Source: an uncultured Erysipelotrichaceae bacterium (GTDB lineage Bacteria; Bacillota_I; Bacilli_A; Erysipelotrichales; Erysipelotrichaceae). Taken from it: a DNA stretch of 64,000 bases. The notes under the pieces are model-generated. The model searched no databases, was not told the origin of the DNA, and worked only from the letters and a program-made list of their open reading frames with translations. The position numbers and the translations under genes were made by a program. Below are positions 24,982 to 33,704 of the stretch, one piece after another (the first letter of the stretch is position 1; the number at the start of each line of letters is the position of its first letter). Where the stretch lies: assembly GCA_902775735.1 (NCBI GenBank), contig CACYNH010000001.1:104287-168286 (forward strand), read 5' to 3'.

Positions 24982-25009
24982 CTTTCCGCTTCCTTAGAAA
25001 AGCGGAAAG
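24982..25009 (-). terminator. Hairpin after the PH-like protein gene
   Basis: Ten-pair stem CTTTCCGCTT/AAGCGGAAAG with an eight-base loop, just downstream of the stop at 25023. The tail is ATTTAG, a weak U-tract. Confidence 0.55.
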
Positions 25010-25022
25010 TGACTCTCTTGTG

Positions 25023-25466
25023 CTATTTTTCTTTTCTTCTGCGGTAATTCTGGTCATAAACAGGCTTCCCGTGCGCCTTGAATGCCGCCAGCGCCTGCGG
25101 GTAATCCGCCAGGGAAGCGTCAAGAGACGCCAGGACTTTATTCTTCTTCCCGTAGACAAACAGGAAGGACTTCTGCGCGCCGACCGAAGAGATCTCATCC
25201 CACCCGATCCGCTTTTCTCTGCCCAGCGGTCCTCCGGCTCTGATTCCCTCTTCGTCAATGATCAGAGATGATCTCATGTAATCAATGATCATGCCCCAGC
25301 CGGGCAGTGATAAAACCGCAAACAGAATCACCGCCGTTTTCCTGACGCTGCCTCCTGCTTCGGGAAAGATCACAAACAGGAGTGCAAGGATGGTGAAAAG
25401 CAGCGCCTCGCCAAGGGCTGTATAAAGAGCTGATTTCTTTTTGCGGATCACAATTTTCTCTTCCAT
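25023..25466 (-). CDS. STM3941-like membrane-associated PH-fold protein
   Basis: A 147 aa protein with two adjacent membrane helices (about 15-35, LLFTILALLFVIFPEAG; and 40-58, VILFAVLSLPGWGMIIDYM) followed by a small beta domain (SSLIIDEEGIRAGGPLG, then KRIGWDEISSVG, residues 64-120) of the bacterial PH-like kind. Function unknown. The ATG has no Shine-Dalgarno and lies seven bases after a TATAAT box, so the mRNA should be leaderless. The UUCG terminator of the preceding gene overlaps the promoter region. Confidence 0.7.
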   Translation of the reverse strand: MEEKIVIRKKKSALYTALGEALLFTILALLFVIFPEAGGSVRKTAVILFAVLSLPGWGMIIDYMRSSLIIDEEGIRAGGPLGREKRIGWDEISSVGAQKSFLFVYGKKNKVLASLDASLADYPQALAAFKAHGKPVYDQNYRRRKEK

Positions 25467-25473
25467 TGATCTA

Positions 25474-25479
25474 ATTATA
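25474..25479 (-). promoter_or_regulatory. -10 box of the PH-like gene (leaderless)
   Basis: Minus strand TATAAT, seven bases before the ATG at 25466, no ribosome site between. No good -35: that region is the terminator hairpin of the gene before. Confidence 0.6.
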
Positions 25480-25486
25480 CAGAAAA

Positions 25487-25502
25487 GACAGCCGAAGCTG
25501 TC
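25487..25502 (-). terminator. UUCG-tetraloop terminator of the kinase/NusG-II/Gx/HD operon
   Basis: Minus strand GACAGC-TTCG-GCTGTC then TTTTCT; it overlaps the HD gene stop codon. The UUCG loop is highly stable. Confidence 0.85.
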
Positions 25503-26109
25503 ATTCACTCTTTTCTCTGTCTTCGATGATATTGCCGCGCTTCACATGATCCTCAAGCTTTTCCAGCACATAGTCCGCCAGCTCACGGGAACCTTTCGCG
25601 CTTTTTGTCTGGCGGCCGAGAACTTTCGAAATACTGACCTGATGTTCACGCCAGTCTCCCCCGCCGTTGGAGTCATTGAGCAGAAAGGGCTGGAAATTAT
25701 CCATCGCATGGGCGAAACATGATTCCGGCGTTTCGAAGGCTTCAAACTCATCGAAAAGAGCGGTTAACTCATCTCTCTGATCATCGGGAAGAAGCGCGAA
25801 GATTCTTTCCTTTGCGGCTTCCTCTCTCGCCTTCTGCGTTTTGAGCCCTTCCTCATCATAGGCGTATGTGTCGCCGGCGTCGATTTCGACGATGTCGTGA
25901 ATCAGGCACATCATCATCGTTCTTGCGATATCGATTTCACTGTTGGAATATTCCTTCAGCAGCCACGCCATCACAGCCATATGCCAGGCGTGCTCGGCGT
26001 CGTTTTCATTGCGGCCGTGACGCGTTAAATGCGTCTGTCTGGTGATGTTTTTTTCCTGATCCGCCTCTAAGATAAAGGCAATCTGCTTTTCCAGTCTTTC
26101 TTTGTCCAT
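25501..26109 (-). CDS. HD-domain hydrolase (YfbR/HDDC2-like 5'-deoxynucleotidase group)
   Basis: A 202 aa soluble phosphohydrolase. HD-type metal ligands: TRHGRNENDAEHAWHMA near residue 30 (first His) and MMMCLIHDIVEIDAGDTYAYD near 65 (His-Asp), with a later Asp near 140. The family hydrolyses 5'-deoxynucleoside monophosphates; the substrate here is inferred. It starts 3 bases after the Gx gene stop, so it is co-transcribed with it. Confidence 0.85.
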   Translation of the reverse strand: MDKERLEKQIAFILEADQEKNITRQTHLTRHGRNENDAEHAWHMAVMAWLLKEYSNSEIDIARTMMMCLIHDIVEIDAGDTYAYDEEGLKTQKAREEAAKERIFALLPDDQRDELTALFDEFEAFETPESCFAHAMDNFQPFLLNDSNGGGDWREHQVSISKVLGRQTKSAKGSRELADYVLEKLEDHVKRGNIIEDREKSE

Positions 26110-26112
26110 GGC

Positions 26113-26625
26113 CTACTCCCGCTGCTTTTTAAGCGGTTTGATCCTGGCTAAAACAAGCCTTGCGGTAATGCCGGTCAGAAATCCCATCGGAATCGATCCC
26201 AGCAGCAGATACGGCAGGATCGCGGCGACCCCCGCCTGCATGTAGAAGAAGCAGACGACAATCACCTGGCCGACCGAGTGGGCAACCGACATGATCACCG
26301 ATGTGAACATTAGTGAAGAGCCGGCCTTTTCCATCAGGATCAGCACAATTGAGGAAAGGGCCACGCCTCCCAGTGAAATCCAGAAGGTGCTGGAGAAGAT
26401 CATGCCGCGCATGAGGGTGGAGATCACAACCCTCATGATATTGACGATGATCATTTCCTTCACGCCCAGGATTTTGACTGTCACCAGGGCGACGATATTG
26501 GCTAAGCCGATCCTGACCATGAAGAAGACAGGACCGATATAGATGGATTCGATCATGCTGAGGACGATCGCCATGGCGCTGAACAGAGCCAGATAGACAA
26601 AGCGTCTGGTTCTCTCAATTCCCAT
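26113..26625 (-). CDS. Gx transporter family membrane protein (heptaprenyl diphosphate synthase component I-like)
   Basis: A 170 aa integral membrane protein with five to six helices from residue 8 on (FVYLALFSAMAIVLSMIESI, IGLANIVALVTVKILGV, and others), conserved Gly-rich turns IGPVFFMVRIGLAN and GSIPMGFLTGITARLV. This family (HepI/Gx) almost always follows a NusG-II protein, as here, and is thought to import a cofactor precursor or act with an electron-transfer chain; function unsettled. I use the second ATG, six bases after GGAGG. It overlaps the NusG-II gene by 11 bases. Confidence 0.85.
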   Translation of the reverse strand: MGIERTRRFVYLALFSAMAIVLSMIESIYIGPVFFMVRIGLANIVALVTVKILGVKEMIIVNIMRVVISTLMRGMIFSSTFWISLGGVALSSIVLILMEKAGSSLMFTSVIMSVAHSVGQVIVVCFFYMQAGVAAILPYLLLGSIPMGFLTGITARLVLARIKPLKKQRE

Positions 26626-27031
26626 CATTCACCTCCGAAATCATGTTGGCCGCCGTTTCGGCGTCGACGATGACGATATCGTTGGGCAGGCAGATAATCG
26701 GCAGGATCGCCTCTTCATCGACCCAGCCCATGTTCTTGCATGTAAAGTCGTAGCACTCCACTTCCTTCACCCGCCAGCGTCCGTCAGCCACTTCGATGGT
26801 CATATCGCTGACGTTGCCGGTCACCTGGTATTCGGCGTCGATTCCGGAGTCAAAGTAAAGGATGGCTTTATTGCGGTTGACGACCGCGACCCAGATTCCT
26901 TTTGCGTCCTCTTCCGGCATGAGCGACGGATCTCTTTCCGCGCTGTTTTTCGGTATCATTTTCATCACACCCAGCATGATCAGCGCCGCAAGCGCGATGA
27001 CTGCCAGAATGATCCATTCTTTTTTCTTCAT
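26615..27031 (-). CDS. NusG domain II-containing membrane-anchored protein
   Basis: A 138 aa protein with one N-terminal membrane helix (residues 6-25, IILAVIALAALIMLGVMKMI) and an external NusG-II domain of about 100 residues ending in the hallmark segment VECYDFTCKNMGWVDEEA then ILPIICLPNDIVI, with two Cys possibly disulfide- or metal-linked. These proteins sit next to Gx/HepI and often ApbE/Rnf genes in Bacillota. The start MKKKEW has no Shine-Dalgarno; an extended -10 lies nine bases upstream. Confidence 0.88.
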   Translation of the reverse strand: MKKKEWIILAVIALAALIMLGVMKMIPKNSAERDPSLMPEEDAKGIWVAVVNRNKAILYFDSGIDAEYQVTGNVSDMTIEVADGRWRVKEVECYDFTCKNMGWVDEEAILPIICLPNDIVIVDAETAANMISEVNDGN

Positions 27032-27040
27032 AGCGTGTGA

Positions 27041-27049
27041 ATTATAGCA
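27041..27049 (-). promoter_or_regulatory. Extended -10 promoter of the NusG-II gene (near-leaderless)
   Basis: Minus strand TGC-TATAAT (TATAAT at 27041-27046), nine bases before the ATG at 27031. It lies between the kinase-CYTH stop (27070) and this gene, so the downstream genes can be expressed independently. Confidence 0.65.
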
Positions 27050-27069
27050 CACCGCTCAGGAATAATCAG

Positions 27070-28158
27070 TCACCTGTTCCTTGCCAGAGCGGCATTCTTA
27101 TACTCTTCTTCTCCTGTCACTTCCCTGATCAGACGCAGCTGCGGCGGGAATTTAACCTCCTGGTCCTCACTGGAAAGCTCGATTTCGACGATCGCCTTGT
27201 CTTTCCAGAACGGATAGATGTCGATTTCAAAGTACTGCCGCTCATAGGTGTAGTAATAGCGTGTCTTTTCAATCGGATGGCAGTCGGGATCGGCTTCTTC
27301 AAGAAGATCGAGATACTGGTCTTCGGTCAGCCTTCTTTCCACCTGCAGGCGCTTGAGTCCGCCTTTTCTGCTCTTGGAGGTTTCATAATAGACATAATGG
27401 CCGTTTTCGCCTCTTTTTCTGACCCGGTATTCTTCATCATCATTCGACTTCAGATAGGTCTGCACAATCTCAACCTTGCGGCACATCGGATCGGCTTCCA
27501 TCGCTTCAAGATCAGGATACTCAATGAGATATTTGCGTTCGATCTCAATCGGATCCGGTTCTCCCAGGAACATGATGATCTCATTGATCAGGCGCTTGAG
27601 CTTTCCCTCAAAGTCGGTGGAATTGTCAATCACGCGCAGATGGGGATGGCCGGTCCAGGCGGCGATGAACTTGTCGTCCAGGGCAGCGGCCTGTTCGACT
27701 GTTTCATAGCGGGCCTCATTGTTGGCCTGCGTGTAGTATTCCTCGGCGCCCTTTGCGGCGGTGACGAGATGGAAGACGGCGTCATAGCTGTCGCGCAGCT
27801 CAATCGGGTCCTTGCCGATATAGGCGGCGGCCGCCTCAAACTCCTCATCGGTCATATATGCCTTATTGTCCATAAAGCCGCGGTCGCAGACGATGATCAG
27901 CTTGTCTTTCTTCATTGTTGAAGCCGCCATCTCGAAGATTTCTTCTTTTTCTTTCTGTAAGCGCAGCTGGCATTTCTGGTAATCCAGGTTGGTGCCGCAG
28001 GTCCACGGGCACACGCCGCCGCCAATCAGTTCGGTTGCGGTTTCCGGCACAAACAGCACAGTATATCCGAACCGTTCGAGATGGTTCTGAATCCAGCTCA
28101 TTCCGGTTGTTTTGCCGGCGCAGGGACCGCCGGTGATGACAATTTTGATTGCGGACAT
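27070..28158 (-). CDS. P-loop ATPase/kinase fused to a CYTH triphosphatase domain
   Basis: A 362 aa two-domain protein. Residues 1-190 are an AAA_28-type P-loop ATPase/kinase (IVITGGPCAGKTTGMSWI; IIVCDRGFMDNKAYM). Residues 195-350 are a CYTH domain: EIERKYLIEYP (the family-defining ExExK-like start), then VEIVQTYLKSNDDEEYRVRK, RLQVERRLTEDQY and IVEIELSSED. CYTH enzymes hydrolyse triphosphate compounds in a beta tunnel with divalent metal. The fusion is similar to other bacterial and eukaryotic P-loop-CYTH proteins, whose substrates are unclear. A terminator just upstream separates it from the aro operon. Confidence 0.85.
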   Translation of the reverse strand: MSAIKIVITGGPCAGKTTGMSWIQNHLERFGYTVLFVPETATELIGGGVCPWTCGTNLDYQKCQLRLQKEKEEIFEMAASTMKKDKLIIVCDRGFMDNKAYMTDEEFEAAAAYIGKDPIELRDSYDAVFHLVTAAKGAEEYYTQANNEARYETVEQAAALDDKFIAAWTGHPHLRVIDNSTDFEGKLKRLINEIIMFLGEPDPIEIERKYLIEYPDLEAMEADPMCRKVEIVQTYLKSNDDEEYRVRKRGENGHYVYYETSKSRKGGLKRLQVERRLTEDQYLDLLEEADPDCHPIEKTRYYYTYERQYFEIDIYPFWKDKAIVEIELSSEDQEVKFPPQLRLIREVTGEEEYKNAALARNR

Positions 28159-28187
28159 AGTTTATTTCCTCCAACGACACAAGTATA

Positions 28188-28216
28188 CCAAAAAACAGCA
28201 CCGCGAAAGTGCTGTT
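28188..28216 (-). terminator. Terminator of the aromatic operon
   Basis: Minus strand eight-pair stem AACAGCAC/GTGCTGTT, loop TTTCGCG, then T6. It lies 8 bases after the tyrA stop and before the kinase-CYTH gene. Confidence 0.9.
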
Positions 28217-28223
28217 CATAAGC

Positions 28224-29075
28224 TCATTTCTTTTTCCTGAAGAGCTGCTGGCGTTCTGATGAGAGCCGCAGCTTCTGCTTCATGCCTTCTTCATCCCCTG
28301 CCGCAAGCAGGCTGCGGAACGACTGCATTTCCTCAATGAAGGCGTCCATTTCCGAAAGCAGAAGGTCGCTGTTCATCGCAAACAGGGACGGCCAGAGATC
28401 CTCATTGATGAAAGCGATTCTGGTCAGATCGCGGAAGGAGTCGCCGGTATATTCGGCAAGATCCGTTCTGTCGTTGGCGTTCATTAATGAAACCGCGATG
28501 ACGTGGGTCAGCTGGGAAAGATAGCCGATCATCTCGTCATGTTTTTTCGCGTCAAGTTCAACGATATTGCGGAAGCCGAGGATTTCCCCCAGCTGCTTTC
28601 CTGTCTGAACCGCTTCTTCTGTATTGTTTTCTGTGGGCACCACAATGTAGTTGGCGTTTCTGAAGCGGTCCGGATCGGCGTAGTCAAGTCCTTTGTATTC
28701 CCGTCCTGCCATCGGATGGCAGGCAATGAATTCCACATCGCTTCTCAGGATCCGGGACAGTTCTGAAATGACATACCGCTTGACCCCGGTCACATCGCTC
28801 AGAAGACAGCCCGGTTTCAATACATCCTGGTTTTCTCTGATCCACTGAATGAAAGTGCGGGGATACAGGGCGCTGATCACAAGATCGCATTCACCGAGAA
28901 TTGAGGGATCGCTGCCCGCTTTTTCACACCAGCCGTTTTCGATTGCTTTCTGACATGCGGCTTCATCCACATCGACGCCATTCACCCGGTATCCTTTCCT
29001 GCTTAAGGCAATCGCGTAAGAGCCGCCTAAAAGACCGAGACCGATGATGCCGAAACATGTTTTCTCACTGATCAT
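28224..29075 (-). CDS. tyrA: Prephenate dehydrogenase
   Basis: Oxidatively decarboxylates prephenate to 4-hydroxyphenylpyruvate in tyrosine synthesis. 283 aa: Rossmann start GIIGLGLLGGSYAIALSRKG, then ECDLVISALYPR, SDVTGVKRYVISEL, and the active-site ACHPMAGREYKGLDYA (His). There is no ACT domain and no fused chorismate mutase, so feedback by Tyr at this step is not evident. Last gene of the aro operon, overlapping aroA by 11 bases. Confidence 0.95.
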   Translation of the reverse strand: MISEKTCFGIIGLGLLGGSYAIALSRKGYRVNGVDVDEAACQKAIENGWCEKAGSDPSILGECDLVISALYPRTFIQWIRENQDVLKPGCLLSDVTGVKRYVISELSRILRSDVEFIACHPMAGREYKGLDYADPDRFRNANYIVVPTENNTEEAVQTGKQLGEILGFRNIVELDAKKHDEMIGYLSQLTHVIAVSLMNANDRTDLAEYTGDSFRDLTRIAFINEDLWPSLFAMNSDLLLSEMDAFIEEMQSFRSLLAAGDEEGMKQKLRLSSERQQLFRKKK

Positions 29076-30336
29076 ATGCCACCTTCATTCCTGTTTTTTC
29101 CAGGTCTTCAAAGAAGCCCGGATACGATTTGGAAACCGCCTGGGCTCCTTCCATGATAACAGGACATGCGGACAAAGCGCAAAGCACGGACAAGGCCATG
29201 ACAATGCGGTGGTCATTGTGTCCTGCAAAGATGACATTTTCATGGAATACGGCAGGACCGCTGACAAAGACCTTCCCGTCTTTCTCCTTCACTTCAGCCC
29301 CGACTTTCGCAAGTTCTTCCCGCATGGAGGCGATGCGGTCGCTTTCCTTGATTTTCAGACGCTCTGTTCCGGTAAACACACTGGTGCCAGCGGCTGCCGC
29401 CGCCAGGGCAAACAGCACCGGGCCAAGATCCGGACAGCCGGAAAGATCCGCTTCAAAAGGCTTCGGCTCACCGCCTGAAAAACAATATCCGTCTTCCGTC
29501 TCCTTCACAGCACCGCCTGCTTTCTGAATTATGTCCACAATCACATGATCAGGCTGATGGGAGTCATGATCCATGCCATGGACTTTGATCTCCATCCCTT
29601 CCAGCAAAGCCAGAACCGCGAAGAAAGCAGCCTGGGAATCATCGCCGCTGACCCTTGTGTTCACACTCCGGTATTTCTGACCGCCTTTGATGTGAAACGT
29701 CAGCCCGTCCTGTTCAATTTCAATGTCCGCTTTTTTCAGTGCGTCAACCGTCAGGGTGACATAGGCGGCGGATTCAAAAGGAGGAAGGACTGTGATTTCG
29801 GAATCTCCCTCAAGCAAGGGAAGCGCGAAGAGAAGGCCGCTGATGAATTGTGAGGACACATTGCCCTCAACTGTATAGCTGCCTGCTTTAAGCGGTCCTT
29901 TGACTCTCAGGCCTTCTTCCGTATACTCGAAAAGAAGATTCTGTTCCGCAAACAGTTTTTCATAGACCGACTGGGGCCGTTCCATGAGGCGGCCATGTCC
30001 CCTGAAAAGTGTTTCCGTTTCATCAAGCGCGGCGATGGGAATCAGAAAACGCAGTGTGCTGCCCGACTCAAGACAGTCGATTTTCCTGAGGGAGCCAGCT
30101 CCTTTTTTTATTCCGCCATGGACTGTGATGCCTTCTTCATTCATTTCAAAGGAAGCGCCGAATGCCTTCATCGCGTTCATTGTCGCTTCAATGTCTTTTG
30201 ACATATCGATCCCGCGCAGAAAGGAGGTTCCTTCCGCAAGGGCCGCCGCGATCAGAGCGCGGTGGGAAAGGGATTTTGAGGAGGGAACCCTGATTTCCGC
30301 TGTTTTCTTAAATTGAGGCTCAAGTGTGACGCGCAT
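29065..30336 (-). CDS. aroA: 3-Phosphoshikimate 1-carboxyvinyltransferase (EPSP synthase)
   Basis: Joins phosphoenolpyruvate to shikimate 3-phosphate. 423 aa, two inside-out alpha/beta domains. Marks: [18 protein letters not shown] (residues 19-36, substrate binding), [36 protein letters not shown] with the Arg motif, and the catalytic [15 protein letters not shown] and [14 protein letters not shown] near the end. Its ATG shares a base with the aroF stop, so it is coupled. The residue usually read for glyphosate class (LFRGHGR region) is normal, but I cannot assign sensitivity. Confidence 0.96.
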   Translation of the reverse strand: MRVTLEPQFKKTAEIRVPSSKSLSHRALIAAALAEGTSFLRGIDMSKDIEATMNAMKAFGASFEMNEEGITVHGGIKKGAGSLRKIDCLESGSTLRFLIPIAALDETETLFRGHGRLMERPQSVYEKLFAEQNLLFEYTEEGLRVKGPLKAGSYTVEGNVSSQFISGLLFALPLLEGDSEITVLPPFESAAYVTLTVDALKKADIEIEQDGLTFHIKGGQKYRSVNTRVSGDDSQAAFFAVLALLEGMEIKVHGMDHDSHQPDHVIVDIIQKAGGAVKETEDGYCFSGGEPKPFEADLSGCPDLGPVLFALAAAAAGTSVFTGTERLKIKESDRIASMREELAKVGAEVKEKDGKVFVSGPAVFHENVIFAGHNDHRIVMALSVLCALSACPVIMEGAQAVSKSYPGFFEDLEKTGMKVAYDQ

Positions 30337-31352
30337 TACATTTCTCTTCCGATCGCGTGGGCGACCTTTCTTGCTTTTTCAATGAGTGTCTGGAATTTTT
30401 CCGGCTTGAGCGACTGGGCACCGTCGCTCCACGCTGCGGAAGGATGGTCGTGGACTTCGATGATCAGACCGTCCGCGCCGGCCGCCACTGCCGCAAGTGA
30501 GAGCGGTTCAATCAGACGGTAATCGCCGGTTGCGTGGGAAGGGTCGATAATGATCGGCAGGTGCGTTCTTTCCTTGATGATCGGAATGACCGCCAGGTCC
30601 ATTGTGTTTCTTGTGTATTTTTCATAGGTGCGGATGCCGCGCTCGCACATGATGACGTTGGGGTTTCCGTTGGCCATGATATATTCCGCCGACATGATCC
30701 ACTCCTCAATCGTTGCGGACATGCCGCGCTTGAGAAGGACCGGCTTGCTCATATGGCCGACCGCTTTGAGCAGATCGAAGTTCTGCATGTTTCTTGCCCC
30801 GATCTGAACCAGGTCGACATTGGCCTCAAACTCATCGATCTTGTCCGCTGACATCAGTTCCGAAACTACCGGAAGACCTGTTTTTTCGCGTGCTTCGGCC
30901 AATTCAAGAATGCCTTCATAGCCAAGACCCTGGAAAGCGTAAGGTGATGTGCGGGGTTTATAGGCGCCGCCTCTTAACATGTCGGCGCCGCATTCGCTGA
31001 CCTCCTGGGCGATCCGGCAGATCTGATCCCTTCCTTCCACGGAACAGGGACCGCCGATGACGACGATCTTTTCATTGCCGCCGACTTTGATTCCGGCCAC
31101 ATCGACAATGGTATCCTCCGGATGGAACATGCGGTTGGCAAGCTTGTAGGGAGCGGAGACACGCTGCACGTTTTCCACCCAGATATTGGCAAGGATGTCA
31201 CGTTCATAAAGATGTGATGTGTCGCCGACCAGGCCGAAGACGTTAAAATCCTGACCCTTGATCTCATTGACCTGCAGGCCTTTTTCCTCGAATGCTTTTG
31301 TAAGTTTGGCGACTTCATCCGCCGGGGCGTTTTTCTTTAATGTGATAATCAT
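30336..31352 (-). CDS. aroF: DAHP synthase (3-deoxy-7-phosphoheptulonate synthase), type I-beta
   Basis: Condenses phosphoenolpyruvate and erythrose 4-phosphate, the first and usually regulated step of the shikimate path. 338 aa. Residues 1-70 form a ferredoxin-like regulatory domain ([17 protein letters not shown]), as in the Thermotoga type that binds Tyr or Phe; 80-335 form the barrel: [73 protein letters not shown] and IDPSHATG. It lacks a fused chorismate mutase. Follows the AroE/K gene by 16 bases. Confidence 0.95.
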   Translation of the reverse strand: MIITLKKNAPADEVAKLTKAFEEKGLQVNEIKGQDFNVFGLVGDTSHLYERDILANIWVENVQRVSAPYKLANRMFHPEDTIVDVAGIKVGGNEKIVVIGGPCSVEGRDQICRIAQEVSECGADMLRGGAYKPRTSPYAFQGLGYEGILELAEAREKTGLPVVSELMSADKIDEFEANVDLVQIGARNMQNFDLLKAVGHMSKPVLLKRGMSATIEEWIMSAEYIMANGNPNVIMCERGIRTYEKYTRNTMDLAVIPIIKERTHLPIIIDPSHATGDYRLIEPLSLAAVAAGADGLIIEVHDHPSAAWSDGAQSLKPEKFQTLIEKARKVAHAIGREM

Positions 31353-31368
31353 GATTTCCGCTCTCTTT

Positions 31369-32601
31369 CTAGATCAGTTTGAGGATATCGGCAATCGTTT
31401 CTTCAATGTCGCCGGTATTGTCGATGATGTGGTCCGCGTATTTTGTATACAGCGGCAGACGCTCTTCATAGAGTTTCCTGACAGCCGCCTCATCCGAGGA
31501 AAGCGGTCTGGAATCGGTCGGGTAAAGCTGGCTGATATCCCTCTGAAGCCAGAGAACAATTCCGTTGTGACTGAGCAGGCGCATCGTTTCGGGAATCTTT
31601 ACAACCCCGCCGCCGCAGGAGATGATCTTTCCGTTCCCTTCGCTGTTTTCGCGGGCGACTCTGGTTTCCACCGCCCGGAAGTAATCCTCCCCTTTTTCCG
31701 CGAAGCACTCGGCGATGGTTGTGCCGAACCATTCTTCAATCACGCTGTCCATTTCCACCAGCTGTTTTCCGGTTCTCTGGGCGAGAAGATTTGAAACGGT
31801 CGATTTGCCTGACGTCGGCATGCCGATCAGAACGATGTTTCTTCTCTCCCGGTACAGTTCCTTCATGCATGAATCAATGATGGAAGGATCGAGCTTTCTT
31901 TCAAGAAAGAGCTCATCCGCCGCGAAAGCCTGGCGCACCAGCATTTCAAAGCCGCCGAGAATCTTTATTTCTTTCTGCTTTGCCTCAAAGAGAAGCTTTG
32001 TGCGCAGCGGGTTGGCGATAATGTCCACGACAGCCTGCAGGTTTTCAAAGCGGTTCACATCCGCCGGGGTGTCGTTTTCGTAAGGCTTCAGACCGACCGG
32101 AGTGGTGTTGATCAGGCAGGTATAAGCCGCCTGGTTTTCATACATCGCTTCATAGGTGAGCGTGCCAGGTTTTTCCGCTTTGCGGCTGATGACGTCGTAA
32201 GTGCCGCCCAGCTGCTTCACCGCCCATTTTGCGGCCTTTGATCCGCCGCCGCTGCCAAGGATGGCAGTTCTGCCATGGGTCAGATCAATGCCGGCGTTTA
32301 AGATCATGTCCTTTAAGCCTATGCAGTCGGTGTTATAACCCTTGAGTCTTCCGTTATTGTTCACGATGGTATTGACGGCGCCGATTTCCGCGGCCGCTTC
32401 ATCAATCTCATCCAGATATTTCATGACTGTCTGTTTGTAGGGAATGGTGACGTTGAGTCCGTCGAAATCACGTTTTGCAAAGAAGGCATCCAGCTCTTCC
32501 TCCTTAAGAGGAATCAGATCGTATTTTTCATGGATGAGGAGGTCATGAATTTCCGGCGACCAGCTGTGTCCGAGCGGCCATCCGATCAGTCCCAGCCTCA
32601 T
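31369..32601 (-). CDS. aroE/aroK: Fused shikimate dehydrogenase-shikimate kinase
   Basis: A 410 aa bifunctional protein for two successive steps: reduction of 3-dehydroshikimate (N-terminal, residues 1-240) and phosphorylation of shikimate (C-terminal, 250-410). AroE marks: LIGWPLGHSWSPEIHDLL, LNVTIPYKQTVMKYLDEID (catalytic Lys), GAVNTIVNNNGRLKGYNTD, and GSGGGSKAAKWAVKQL for NADP. AroK marks: VLIGMPTSGKSTVSNLL (P-loop), EMDSVIEEWFG, and SCGGGVVKIPETMRLL. The fusion order AroE-AroK is less common than separate genes. It overlaps aroC by four bases. Confidence 0.95.
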   Translation of the reverse strand: MRLGLIGWPLGHSWSPEIHDLLIHEKYDLIPLKEEELDAFFAKRDFDGLNVTIPYKQTVMKYLDEIDEAAAEIGAVNTIVNNNGRLKGYNTDCIGLKDMILNAGIDLTHGRTAILGSGGGSKAAKWAVKQLGGTYDVISRKAEKPGTLTYEAMYENQAAYTCLINTTPVGLKPYENDTPADVNRFENLQAVVDIIANPLRTKLLFEAKQKEIKILGGFEMLVRQAFAADELFLERKLDPSIIDSCMKELYRERRNIVLIGMPTSGKSTVSNLLAQRTGKQLVEMDSVIEEWFGTTIAECFAEKGEDYFRAVETRVARENSEGNGKIISCGGGVVKIPETMRLLSHNGIVLWLQRDISQLYPTDSRPLSSDEAAVRKLYEERLPLYTKYADHIIDNTGDIEETIADILKLI

Positions 32602-33704
32602 TTTCTTTCTCCTTCAAAATACGCGGTGCCGTATCTTGACATCAGCAGATCAGCGATCACAAAGGCGCTGAGCGCGTCCACTACCGCCCTTGCCCGGTGG
32701 ATGATCGCCGGATCATGGCGGCCGCTGATTTCGATTTCCGTTTCGGTGTTTTCTTTGAGATCCACTGTCTGCTGTTTCTTTGAGATGGAAGGCGTCGGTT
32801 TGATCACGGTTCTGAAGCGGATCGGCATCCCGTTGGTGATGCCGCCGTTAAGACCGCCGTTGTGGTTGGTCAGCGTCACGACCTGATCACCCTTCAAAGC
32901 GAAGGGATCATTGGCTTCTGAGCCTTTCATGTCCGCAAAGCCGAAGCCGCTGCCGAATTCGATTCCCTTGAGGCCGCCGATGGAAAACATGGCGTGCGCC
33001 AGCATGGATTCAACGGAATCAAACCACGGTTCCCCGGTTCCCGCCTCAATTCCTGTAATGGCAGTATCCAGAATTCCGCCAAGGGAATCCTGCTCGCTTC
33101 TTGCCTGGCGGATGGCTTCTTTCATCTTTTCCCCTGCCTCTTCATCAAGAACCGGGAATGTTTCTGTTTCAAGAAGGGCGATATCGCTGTTCAGGTTTTC
33201 TTCATCGAAGGGTCTGTCGGAAATGCCATGCAGGGAAGCGATATGGGTGCCGATGGCAATGCCTTTTTCCCTGAGCATCTGTGTGCACAATGCCCCGGCT
33301 GCCACGATGGGTGCCGTGAGTCTTCCGGAAAAATGGCCGCCGCCGCTTTTGTCTTCATATCCTTTGTAGCGCACATCCGCCGCGTAATCGGCATGGCCGG
33401 GTCTTGGCCTGAATGCCAGGCTGTTATAGTCATGACGGATGGCCTTTGTGTTTGGAATCATGATCGTCAAAGGAGTGCCTTCGGTGACGCCGTCTTTGAG
33501 GCCGGAAAGAAACTGCGGCAGATCATCTTCCTGCCTTGGTGTGGAGAGATCGGAAGAAGCCTTCCTCTGTCCAAGTTTTCTCTTCATCAGTTCCATGTCG
33601 ATTTCAATGCCTGCCGGCACCCCGTCAAGAACAGCGCCCACACATGAACCGTGCGATTCGCCGAACAGGGTGATCGTTATATTGTTTCCGAATGTATTTT
33701 TCAT
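32598..33704 (-). CDS. aroC: Chorismate synthase
   Basis: Makes chorismate from EPSP with reduced FMN. 368 aa: LFGESHGSCVGAVLDGVPAG at the start (catalytic His), ASSDLSTPRQEDDLPQFLSG, YNSLAFRPRPGHADYAADV, GGGHFSGRLTAPIVAAGAL, and HNGGLNGGITNGMPI with RFRTVIKPTPSI. I begin at the ATG whose four bases overlap the aroB stop; the frame's 12 upstream residues lie inside aroB and are not supported. Confidence 0.96.
   Translation of the reverse strand: MKNTFGNNITITLFGESHGSCVGAVLDGVPAGIEIDMELMKRKLGQRKASSDLSTPRQEDDLPQFLSGLKDGVTEGTPLTIMIPNTKAIRHDYNSLAFRPRPGHADYAADVRYKGYEDKSGGGHFSGRLTAPIVAAGALCTQMLREKGIAIGTHIASLHGISDRPFDEENLNSDIALLETETFPVLDEEAGEKMKEAIRQARSEQDSLGGILDTAITGIEAGTGEPWFDSVESMLAHAMFSIGGLKGIEFGSGFGFADMKGSEANDPFALKGDQVVTLTNHNGGLNGGITNGMPIRFRTVIKPTPSISKKQQTVDLKENTETEIEISGRHDPAIIHRARAVVDALSAFVIADLLMSRYGTAYFEGERK

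Noticed and set aside
29065..29075. Overlaps among aro genes as frameshifts
   Set aside because: Each reading frame is complete with its own start and full set of motifs; overlaps of 1-11 bases are normal coupling.
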